From contig DAONLG010000019.1 in the NCBI GenBank assembly GCA_035406565.1, forward strand, positions 1 through 18,980: DNA of 18,980 nt, in the 5' to 3' direction. This DNA comes from Soehngenia sp035406565 (GTDB taxonomy: Bacteria; Bacillota; Clostridia; Tissierellales; Tissierellaceae). Of the stretch, positions 6,198 to 12,844 are shown piece by piece (the stretch's first letter is position 1; each line of letters opens with the position of its first letter). Both the position numbers and the translations under genes were made by a program. The notes under the pieces were generated by a model, which saw only the letters and a list, made by a program, of their open reading frames with translations, searched no databases and had not been told where the DNA came from.

Positions 6198-7832
6198 ATG
6201 AAAACTAGGAAGTTTATGTCACTAATACTTGTATTTACGATTGTACTTAGCAGTAGTTTTGTATCCATTGGGGTTGGTATTGATGAAGTAAAATCATCCA
6301 ATGAGGTCAAGAATGTCATTTTATTGATACCTGATGGCATGAGTTCTGATATTGTTACATTAGCAAGGTGGTACAACGGAGGAAAAAAATTAAATCTTGA
6401 TGAACTTGCAACTGGCATGGTTAGAACATATTCCTCGGATGCGCCTATTGCTGATTCAGCACCTGCCGCAGCTGCAATGGCGACAGGATTTAAATCGCAT
6501 ACCGGATTTATTGGAGTCCTACCAGATGCTAATACTATGCCTGGCTTAACAACTCTGCCAGAAGGGTATGAAAGGGTGCCAGTCGCAAATGTACTTGAAG
6601 CTGCTAAACTAAGTGGAAGATCAACTGGACTTATAGCAACTAGTGAAATTATGCATGCGACACCAGCATCTTTTAGTGCTCATGATCCAAGTAGAAAAAA
6701 TTATGATTCGATTTCTGAACAACAAGTTTATCAAGGAATAGATGTAGTTTTAGGGGGCGGTACATCTTTCTTCACTAGTCAAGTAAGAAAAGATAAAGAA
6801 GATTTATTATCAGAGATAAAAAAAGAATATCAATTTGTAACAACACTTTCTGAACTTAATTCAATACAAGACGGTAAAGTATGGGGGATGTTTGGTGAAG
6901 AAGCATTAAGCTATGATTTTGATAGAGATTTAAATACAGAACCTTCTCTTGCTGATATGACCGCCAAAGCAATTGATATATTAAGTGACGATCAAGACGG
7001 TTTCTTTTTAATGGTTGAAGGAAGTAAAATTGATTGGGCAGCGCATGCAAATGATCCAATTGGGATGATTTCTGATGTCTTAGCATTTGACAAAGCTGTT
7101 GGGGAAGCCTTAAAATTTGCAAAAGCTGATGGCAACACCTTGATTATTGCCGCTACAGATCATGGGAATAGTGGATTAACAATAGGCAATGAAAATACCA
7201 GCTCAAACTATGATAAATTACCATTATCAACATTTATTGATCCACTCAAAAAAGCAACTTTGACAGGAGAAGGCATTGAAAAACTATTAAATGACGACAA
7301 ATCAAATATTGCAGATGTTATGAAAACATATTATGGTATAGATGATTTAACTGATGAAGAAATAAACCAAATCAAAGACACTGAAAGCGGATCAATGAAT
7401 TATACTGTTGGACCAATGATAGCCAAGAGAGCAAATATTGGGTTTACTACGAATGGTCATACAGGCGAAGATGTGACGCTTTATGTATATGCACCAGAAT
7501 CAGTGGATTTATTGACTGGCGTAATTGAAAATACAGATATAGCTAAATATATCGAAAAAGCAATGGGATTAAATTTAGAAGAAACAAGCAAAGAATTATT
7601 TGTATGGTCAAGGGGAGAATTTGAAGCACTTGGAGCGACTGTAGTTTTCGATAATGAAACAGATCATAAAAATCCAGTTTTAATTGTTACAAAAGATAAA
7701 ACAACAATAAAGTTTCCAATAAATAAAAATATAGCTTATGTAAATGGTGAAGAAAAAGAGCTTGATGGAGTAGTAGTTTATAACGGTATAAAGACATATG
7801 TTCCACAAAGTGCATTAGAATTGATAAAATAA
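6198..7832 (+). CDS. Exported alkaline phosphatase (PhoA superfamily) with C-terminal copper-amine-oxidase-N-like domain
   Basis: A 544-residue protein with an N-terminal signal sequence (basic start, hydrophobic 8-24), so it is exported or anchored outside the membrane. The catalytic domain has D46 (LLIPDGM), nucleophile S87 in ADSAP followed by AMATG, T155, H162, E274 with D279 and H283 (EGSKIDWAAH), D321-H322 (ATDHG) and H421 (NGHTGED). This is the zinc/magnesium site set of alkaline phosphatases, which release phosphate from monoesters. Residues about 467-544 (KFPINKNIAYVNG and following) resemble the copper amine oxidase N-terminal-like domain found in many clostridial surface proteins. 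The start follows GAGGAGA by seven bases. The gene stands alone between its own promoter and terminator. Expression under phosphate starvation is an inference. Confidence 0.93.
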   Translation: MKTRKFMSLILVFTIVLSSSFVSIGVGIDEVKSSNEVKNVILLIPDGMSSDIVTLARWYNGGKKLNLDELATGMVRTYSSDAPIADSAPAAAAMATGFKSHTGFIGVLPDANTMPGLTTLPEGYERVPVANVLEAAKLSGRSTGLIATSEIMHATPASFSAHDPSRKNYDSISEQQVYQGIDVVLGGGTSFFTSQVRKDKEDLLSEIKKEYQFVTTLSELNSIQDGKVWGMFGEEALSYDFDRDLNTEPSLADMTAKAIDILSDDQDGFFLMVEGSKIDWAAHANDPIGMISDVLAFDKAVGEALKFAKADGNTLIIAATDHGNSGLTIGNENTSSNYDKLPLSTFIDPLKKATLTGEGIEKLLNDDKSNIADVMKTYYGIDDLTDEEINQIKDTESGSMNYTVGPMIAKRANIGFTTNGHTGEDVTLYVYAPESVDLLTGVIENTDIAKYIEKAMGLNLEETSKELFVWSRGEFEALGATVVFDNETDHKNPVLIVTKDKTTIKFPINKNIAYVNGEEKELDGVVVYNGIKTYVPQSALELIK

Positions 7833-7848
7833 AATGTTTGTAATTAGT

Positions 7849-7889
7849 TTCCTGCTATTATTTTCAAAGATGATAGCGGGAATTTTTTT
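7849..7889 (+). terminator. Intrinsic terminator after the alkaline phosphatase gene
   Basis: TTCCTGCTATTA (7849-7860) pairs with 7871-7882 in a 12-bp stem containing two G-T wobbles, around a 10-nt loop, and is followed by seven T. It lies 17 bp after the phosphatase stop. Confidence 0.9.
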
Positions 7890-7931
7890 ATTTTATTTCA
7901 ATAATAGGGTATAAATAAAATGGTGATAATT

Positions 7932-8414
7932 ATGTTAATTAATTATTTTGTTACAGCTTTTTTGAGATATAAAGATACTTTCTTGCTGCAAAAAAGGAGT
8001 GAAGATGCGAAAATAGCACCAGGAATGTGGTATGGTGTTGGTGGACATGTTGAGGATAATGAATATCAAACTCCAAATGCAGCTGTTTTAAGAGAAATAT
8101 ATGAAGAAACTGGCCTGGATAGTAGTTTCATAGATTCAATGAGTTTGAAATATGTAGCATTGAACTATGAAGATAGCATATATATAAATTACATATATTT
8201 TGGAACAATAGATACTGATAAAGTCATAGCTAATGATGAAGGCGAGCTATTTTTTGTGGAGATTGATGAAATTAAGCTAAAAAGATTTCATCCCTTAATA
8301 AAGGCATGCTTGGAACATAGACTTAATGATAATTCAAATGCAATTTATAGTGCTGTATTAGATGCCAATGGAAATGTCAAATTCGTAGAGATTAGAGGTG
8401 AAATTGATGAATGA
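7932..8414 (+). CDS. Nudix hydrolase, 8-oxo-dGTPase/MutT-like
   Basis: A 160-residue Nudix protein. The Nudix box runs from G38 to about L62: G-x5-E44, then nine rather than the usual seven residues, then REIYEETGL with R54-E55 and E58-E59 as Mg ligands. The fold therefore hydrolyses a nucleoside diphosphate linked to another group; the substrate is unknown. I prefer the ATG at 7932 to the ATG at 7920, because GGTGAT (7922-7927) is a ribosome site placed just ahead of it and a TATAAA at 7910-7915 would put the transcript start near 7920. The last bases overlap the following acoR gene, suggesting translational coupling. A MutT-type housecleaning role is a guess by family. Confidence 0.85.
   Translation: MLINYFVTAFLRYKDTFLLQKRSEDAKIAPGMWYGVGGHVEDNEYQTPNAAVLREIYEETGLDSSFIDSMSLKYVALNYEDSIYINYIYFGTIDTDKVIANDEGELFFVEIDEIKLKRFHPLIKACLEHRLNDNSNAIYSAVLDANGNVKFVEIRGEIDE
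8394..8409 (+). promoter_or_regulatory. Ribosome site deciding the acoR start
   Basis: AGAGGTG (8394-8400) lies six bases before ATG 8407. A GTG in the same frame at 8398 would be part of this ribosome site and has no good site of its own, so 8407 is the better start. Either start overlaps the end of the Nudix gene (stop 8412-8414). Confidence 0.6.
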
Positions 8415-10332
8415 TGCATTGCTAGAGAAGTATAAAAAAGACTGGAAAGATTTTATCACAAATGGAATTTTAAATGATGATTTAGAAGAATTTGTTAAAA
8501 GATCATGGATAAGATGCAAAGAAAGTTCTGTGAATTTTAATCTTGGAGAAGGAAAACTAATCGCTAAAGAAGAATTAGAGCTAGAAAGGGAGAAAAATAA
8601 AGAACTGATTTCTATTGCACTGCCAATCATGCAAAATTTAAATGATCTCGTTATGGGAACTGGTTTTGCACTTGTATTAACTGATAGTAAAGGGCTTATC
8701 TTAGAGGTGATAGGAGAAGAGAGCATTTTAAATGAGACTAAAGAACTCAACTTTGTGCCTGGAGCGATTTGGTCTGAAGAATATGTAGGGACAAATGCTA
8801 TAGGGACATCTTTATTTGAAAATAAACCCATTCAAATAATTGGAGCTCAACACTACTGCAAAAGCCACCATAATTGGACATGTTCTGCAGCGCCAATACA
8901 TAACCCAAATGGGGATATAATAGGGTGTATAGATATGTCTGGACACTCTGAAATGGCACATAATCATACCCTGGGAATAGTTGTCGCTGCAAGTTATTCA
9001 ATAGATAACCAGTTATTATTGTATCAGACTCATGCGATTTTAAGTACCACAGTTGAAGCGATATCTGATGGAATGATAATAGTTACTGATGATTTTAAGA
9101 TAAAATTAATTAATAAATCTGGAGAAAAAATATTAGGTGTTGAATCTGATAATCTTATAGATCTAGATATAAGAAATATACTAGGAACTCGAATATTTAA
9201 GCATACTGAAGCATTTAAGGATAGGATAGATTGGGTTTTTTTAGTGAACGATAAACAGATACCGTGCAGTGTGAAAGTTTCTAATATTAATATCGGAGAA
9301 AAGACTAAAGGCATGGCGATATCTTTTAAAGAGATGAAAACAGTTCAGCATACTGTCAATTCTGTTTATGGCAACAAAGCAATATACACATTTGAAGATA
9401 TAGTTACAAACAGTGATATTTTAAAAAGATCAATTAAAGAAGCACAAAAATTCGCACGTACAAAAGGCTGTGTTCTTATTGAGGGAGAAAGCGGGACTGG
9501 TAAAGAGCTGTTTGCTCATGCGATACACAATATGAGCAATAGAAGTAATGGACCTTTTGTCGCAATAAATTGTGCATCATTGCCAAAAGATCTATTTGAG
9601 AGTGAACTCTTTGGATATGAGAAAGGAGCTTTTACTGGCGCAAATAAAGAGGGTAAAATAGGCAAGTTTGAACTTGCAAACGAGGGGACCATATTTTTAG
9701 ACGAAATAGGTGAGCTGCCATTAGATTTTCAAGCAAAACTGTTAAGAGTTTTGGATGATTTCACTGTCACTAGAATAGGAGGCAAATGGCCTAAAAAAAT
9801 TGATGTAAGGATTATTGCTGCGACAAATAGAAACCTTTTAGAAGAAGTTAAAAAAAAGAATTTTAGAGAAGATCTATACTATAGGATAAATGTATTTAGG
9901 GTCTATATACCACCTTTAAGAGAAAGAGAAGGGGATGTGTTCTTGCTAGCTCAACATTTCTTATCAAGACTCAATAAGACAAATAATACTTATAAAACTT
10001 TTTCTGAAAATTTCTTGGAGTACTTGAGTTTATACTCATGGCATGGGAATGTAAGAGAGCTTGAAAATATCATAGAGAGAGCATTTTACTTATGTGAAGG
10101 CAATGTTATTACATCAGAATGTTTGCCAAAGGAGATATTATTAAGAGGTGAAAATGAAGACGAAAATTTAGATATTTCTTCAATAAAAACAACAGAAGAG
10201 CTTATTATAAAAAATGCACTAACTAAAGCAAGAGGAGATGTATTAAAAGCAGGAGAGCTTTTAGATATGAGCAAATCTACAATATACCGTAAACTAAAAT
10301 TATTAGACATAAACCCTAAAGCATATAGATAA
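8407..10332 (+). CDS. acoR: AcoR, sigma-54-dependent activator of acetoin catabolism
   Basis: A 641-residue enhancer-binding protein (644 if the GTG at 8398 is used). Order: an AcoR-type GAF domain (about 60-205) with the typical HYCKSHHNWTCSAAPIHNP stretch; a PAS domain (about 210-310); the AAA+ sigma-54 interaction domain with Walker A GESGTGKE (360-367), sigma-54 contact loop GAFTGA (407-412) and Walker B TIFLDEIG (428-435); then a Fis-type helix-turn-helix at the C-terminus. Such proteins oligomerise at upstream enhancers and open sigma-54 promoters by ATP hydrolysis; AcoR responds to acetoin or related compounds. A matching -24/-12 promoter lies 100 bp after its stop, before the aco operon, and two candidate binding dyads lie between. 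It is translated in overlap with the Nudix gene. Confidence 0.95.
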   Translation: MNDALLEKYKKDWKDFITNGILNDDLEEFVKRSWIRCKESSVNFNLGEGKLIAKEELELEREKNKELISIALPIMQNLNDLVMGTGFALVLTDSKGLILEVIGEESILNETKELNFVPGAIWSEEYVGTNAIGTSLFENKPIQIIGAQHYCKSHHNWTCSAAPIHNPNGDIIGCIDMSGHSEMAHNHTLGIVVAASYSIDNQLLLYQTHAILSTTVEAISDGMIIVTDDFKIKLINKSGEKILGVESDNLIDLDIRNILGTRIFKHTEAFKDRIDWVFLVNDKQIPCSVKVSNINIGEKTKGMAISFKEMKTVQHTVNSVYGNKAIYTFEDIVTNSDILKRSIKEAQKFARTKGCVLIEGESGTGKELFAHAIHNMSNRSNGPFVAINCASLPKDLFESELFGYEKGAFTGANKEGKIGKFELANEGTIFLDEIGELPLDFQAKLLRVLDDFTVTRIGGKWPKKIDVRIIAATNRNLLEEVKKKNFREDLYYRINVFRVYIPPLREREGDVFLLAQHFLSRLNKTNNTYKTFSENFLEYLSLYSWHGNVRELENIIERAFYLCEGNVITSECLPKEILLRGENEDENLDISSIKTTEELIIKNALTKARGDVLKAGELLDMSKSTIYRKLKLLDINPKAYR

Positions 10333-10335
10333 AAA

Positions 10336-10351
10336 TTCCCACTTATGAGAA
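10336..10351. promoter_or_regulatory. Candidate AcoR upstream activating site 1
   Basis: TTCCCACTTATGAGAA is an imperfect dyad with 5-bp arms (one mismatch) and a 6-bp spacer, beginning three bases after the acoR stop. It aligns with a second copy 21 bp downstream at 11 of 16 positions. Its centre lies about 115 bp upstream of the predicted aco transcript start, a normal distance for a sigma-54 enhancer. Confidence 0.5.
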
Positions 10352-10354
10352 TTT

Positions 10355-10380
10355 AATTCCCGTAAATGGGAATTTTTATT
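10355..10380 (+). terminator. acoR terminator, overlapping the second dyad
   Basis: AATTCCC (10355-10361) pairs with GGGAATT (10368-10374) around a 6-nt loop, and the arm runs into TTTTTATTTT. AAAAATTCCC at 10331-10340 can pair perfectly with the same 3' arm (10368-10377), so two alternative hairpins are possible. A short 7-bp stem makes this a moderate terminator. Confidence 0.6.
10357..10372. promoter_or_regulatory. Candidate AcoR upstream activating site 2
   Basis: TTCCCGTAAATGGGAA is a dyad with perfect 5-bp arms and a 6-bp spacer. Its centre is 21 bp (two helical turns) from the first copy and about 94 bp upstream of the predicted aco transcript start. The pair fits the tandem same-face arrangement used by sigma-54 activators. 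Confidence 0.55.
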
Positions 10381-10431
10381 TTAATAATATCATCTATAGA
10401 CTAAATTAGCACTTTAAATAGATAAAACGAA

Positions 10432-10447
10432 TGGCATGAAAATTGCA
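10432..10447 (+). promoter_or_regulatory. Sigma-54 (-24/-12) promoter of the aco operon
   Basis: TGGCATGAAAATTGCA matches the consensus TGGCAC-N5-TTGCA with the invariant GG (10433-10434) and GC (10445-10446) at exact spacing. The only deviation is T for C at the sixth base. The transcript should start near 10458, 25 bases before the first gene. A sigma-54 activator gene sits directly upstream. Confidence 0.92.
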
Positions 10448-10482
10448 TTATATATTATTGAATGATAAATGGAGGTGAGTGA

Positions 10483-10839
10483 ATGAAGAGATTTATCGTT
10501 GAATTTGGCATGGGTTGTGATTTTCATGGGCAAGATGTTACAAAGGCTGCTCAAAAGGCTGTAAAAGATGCTGTATCGCGTTCATGTCTATGCGGACTTA
10601 ATGAAATATTGAACATAAAGGATTTAAATGGTGGGATAAAAGTAAAAGCAACTGTTGCAGTATCTAGACCTGATGAGGTAGATATAGAGAAAGTAAAGGA
10701 GAGCTTGCCTGTTGGTGAAAAGGAGGTGATTGTGACAAAGGGTGGACTTTCAGTTTCAGGATTATACATTCCTGAATTTGGAGACAAAGATGATACTATA
10801 GAAGCTGCATTAGCATGTGTAGAAGTAGTGATAAAGTAA
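10483..10839 (+). CDS. Lin0512 family protein, first gene of the aco operon
   Basis: A 118-residue protein of the Lin0512 family (TIGR02058/PF09585), whose function is unknown. The invariant family motif GxGxDxHG is present as GMGCDFHG (9-16). Cysteines at 12, 35, 37 (SCLCG) and 112, together with D13 and H15, could make a metal or redox site; that is inference. There is no signal sequence or membrane segment, so it is probably cytoplasmic. It follows the sigma-54 promoter directly, with GGAGGTGAG before the ATG, and is ten bases from acoA, so it is expressed with the acetoin dehydrogenase. Its position suggests a role in acetoin metabolism or in assembly or protection of the complex. A strong internal ribosome-site-like sequence lies at 10719-10730. 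Confidence 0.85.
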   Translation: MKRFIVEFGMGCDFHGQDVTKAAQKAVKDAVSRSCLCGLNEILNIKDLNGGIKVKATVAVSRPDEVDIEKVKESLPVGEKEVIVTKGGLSVSGLYIPEFGDKDDTIEAALACVEVVIK

Positions 10840-10849
10840 GGAGGGGATT

Positions 10850-11836
10850 TTGTTGGAACTTAACAATGCCAAGATAATAGAAATGTATAAGACGATGAAA
10901 AAAATAAGAGAATTTGAAAACAATGCTAGTAAGTTGTTTGCTGAAGGCCAAATTCATGGGTTTGTACACTTGTATATTGGTGAAGAAGCAGTAGCTACGG
11001 GAGTTTGTGCAAATCTAAGAGAAGATGACTACATTACAAGTACCCACAGAGGTCATGGTCATATAATAGCTAAAGGCGGAGATGTAAAATACATGATGGC
11101 AGAATTATATGGCAGACAAACAGGTTACTGCAAGGGAAAAGGCGGATCTATGCACATAGCAGATGCTACAAGAGGAATTCTTGGGGCAAATGGAATTGTT
11201 GGTGCAGGACAAAATATCGCAACTGGAGCTGGGTTGAGTGCTAAATTAAGAGGCACTGATCAAGTATGTGCTTGCTTTTTTGGAGATGGATCAACGAATC
11301 AAGGGACTTTTCATGAATCACTAAATCTCGCAAGTATTTGGAGATTGCCAGTGGTCTTTGTTTGTGAAAACAACCTATATGGGATTTCAATGCATCAATC
11401 AAGGCATCAAGCTATCCAAGACATAGCAGATAGAGCTGTAGCTTATAACATACCTGGAGTTGTCGTAGATGGTAACGATGTATTTGCTGTTTATGAAGCT
11501 GCTAGTGAAGCTATTGAAAGAGCAAGAAATGGTCAAGGCCCAAGTTTAATAGAATGTAAAACTTATAGACATCACGGTCACTTCGAAGGCGATCCAGCTA
11601 AATATAAACCAGCTGAGGAAGTAGCTGAGTGGATGAGTAAAGATCCATTACCTAGATTGATAAATTATATGATTGACAATAGCATTTTAAATAAGGAAGA
11701 ATTAAATGAGATAGATAGCCAAATAAATGATGAAATAAAAGAAGCAATTAAATTTGCTGAGGAGAGTCCATGGCCTCCAATAGAGTCTGTCGTCGAAGAC
11801 ATCTATACTGATATAGTAGAGGAGGTAAAAAAATGA
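10850..11836 (+). CDS. acoA: Acetoin dehydrogenase E1 component, alpha subunit
   Basis: A 328-residue thiamine-diphosphate enzyme subunit of the PDH E1-alpha type. The TPP-binding motif begins with GDG at 145-147 and ends with NN at 174-175 (VCENN). The region STHRGHGH (64-71) and GKGGSMH (97-102) are typical of this family. With AcoB it binds and cleaves acetoin, passing the hydroxyethyl/acetyl group to the E2 lipoyl arm. The start is a TTG: TTG at 10850 and TTG at 10853 both follow AGGAGG (10839-10844), at 5 and 8 bases, and the choice is uncertain by one residue. The stop overlaps the acoB start in ATGA. Branched-chain oxoacid E1-alpha is the main alternative, but the acoR/acoX context favours acetoin. 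Confidence 0.94.
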   Translation: MLELNNAKIIEMYKTMKKIREFENNASKLFAEGQIHGFVHLYIGEEAVATGVCANLREDDYITSTHRGHGHIIAKGGDVKYMMAELYGRQTGYCKGKGGSMHIADATRGILGANGIVGAGQNIATGAGLSAKLRGTDQVCACFFGDGSTNQGTFHESLNLASIWRLPVVFVCENNLYGISMHQSRHQAIQDIADRAVAYNIPGVVVDGNDVFAVYEAASEAIERARNGQGPSLIECKTYRHHGHFEGDPAKYKPAEEVAEWMSKDPLPRLINYMIDNSILNKEELNEIDSQINDEIKEAIKFAEESPWPPIESVVEDIYTDIVEEVKK

Positions 11837-12804
11837 AAAATCTAAGCATGATGGAAGCAATTAGAGAAGCAATGACTAAAAAGATGAGAGAAGACCCTAC
11901 GGTATTTGTCATGGGTGAAGATGTAGGTGCATTTGGAGGATGTTTTGGAGTTACTGCAGGAATGTTTGATGAATTTGGGCCTGAGAGAGTCCGTGATACT
12001 CCTATATCAGAAGGTGTCATAATTGGATGTGCTGTCGGCGCTGCAGCAACTGGGACAAGACCAATAGCAGAATTGATGTTTATAGACTTTGTAACTGTAG
12101 GAGCAGATCAATTGGTAAACCAAGCTGCAAAAATGAGATATATGGTAGGGGGCAAGATTTCATTGCCAATGGTTGTTAGACTTCCACTTGGAGCTGGGAC
12201 TAGGGCTGCTGCTCAACACTCTCAGTCATTGGAAGCATGGCTAGCTCATATTCCAGGGCTGAAAGTTGTTTATCCAAGTTCCCCTAATGATGCTTATGGA
12301 CTTATGCTCAAAGCGATAGAAGATGACAACCCTGTAGTTTTTCTTGAACACAAATTACTATATGGTGTTAAAGGAGATGTTGACGAAAATTCAAAGCCAA
12401 TTGAATTTGGAAAGGCAGATATAAAAAGAGAAGGGAAAGATGTAACTATAGTAGCAACTGGCAGAATGGTTTATGAAGCATTAAATGCAGCAGAAGAATT
12501 ATCTAAGAAAGGAATAGAAGCAGAAATTTTCGATCCAAGGACTCTATTCCCATTTGATAAAGAAACTTTATTTAATTCTATTGAAAAGACAAATAAATTA
12601 ATTATTGTAACAGAAGAAAATAAAAGGGGCAGTTTTGCGGGTGAAATTTCTGCAATGGTTGCTGAAGAATGTTTTGACAATTTAGATGCACCTATAATAA
12701 GAGTTTGTTCAGTAAATTCTCCTGTTCCATTTTCACCTGTTCTTGAGGATTATTATGTACCTAATGCATCAGATATAGTTAACGCAGCAACAAAAATGTT
12801 CTAA
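11833..12804 (+). CDS. acoB: Acetoin dehydrogenase E1 component, beta subunit
   Basis: A 323-residue transketolase-type beta subunit. The N-terminal pyrimidine-binding half carries MGEDVGAFGG (25-34), RVRDTPISE and GTRPIAELMF, all family hallmarks. The C-terminal half (about 195-323) is the transketolase C domain. It completes the alpha2-beta2 E1 heterotetramer with AcoA. The ATG overlaps the acoA stop by four bases (ATGA), with GAGGAGGT seven bases upstream, giving coupled translation and equal stoichiometry. A perfect hairpin begins at its last stop-codon base, before acoX. Confidence 0.94.
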   Translation: MKNLSMMEAIREAMTKKMREDPTVFVMGEDVGAFGGCFGVTAGMFDEFGPERVRDTPISEGVIIGCAVGAAATGTRPIAELMFIDFVTVGADQLVNQAAKMRYMVGGKISLPMVVRLPLGAGTRAAAQHSQSLEAWLAHIPGLKVVYPSSPNDAYGLMLKAIEDDNPVVFLEHKLLYGVKGDVDENSKPIEFGKADIKREGKDVTIVATGRMVYEALNAAEELSKKGIEAEIFDPRTLFPFDKETLFNSIEKTNKLIIVTEENKRGSFAGEISAMVAEECFDNLDAPIIRVCSVNSPVPFSPVLEDYYVPNASDIVNAATKMF

Positions 12805-12830
12805 GAGAAGCAACTTAAAGTTGCTTCTCT
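12804..12830 (+). other. Intercistronic perfect hairpin between acoB and acoX without a T-run
   Basis: AGAGAAGCAACTT (12804-12816) and its exact complement (12818-12830) form a 13-bp inverted repeat, in practice an 11-bp stem with a 5-nt loop. What follows is AAAGAGGGGA, the acoX ribosome site, not a run of T. It therefore looks like an mRNA-stabilising or processing hairpin, or a brake on acoX translation, rather than a terminator. Confidence 0.7.
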
Positions 12831-12844
12831 AAAGAGGGGATAAC

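Noticed and set aside
10420..10440. CcpA cre-like sequence near the aco promoter
   Set aside because: Around the central CG too many consensus positions fail.
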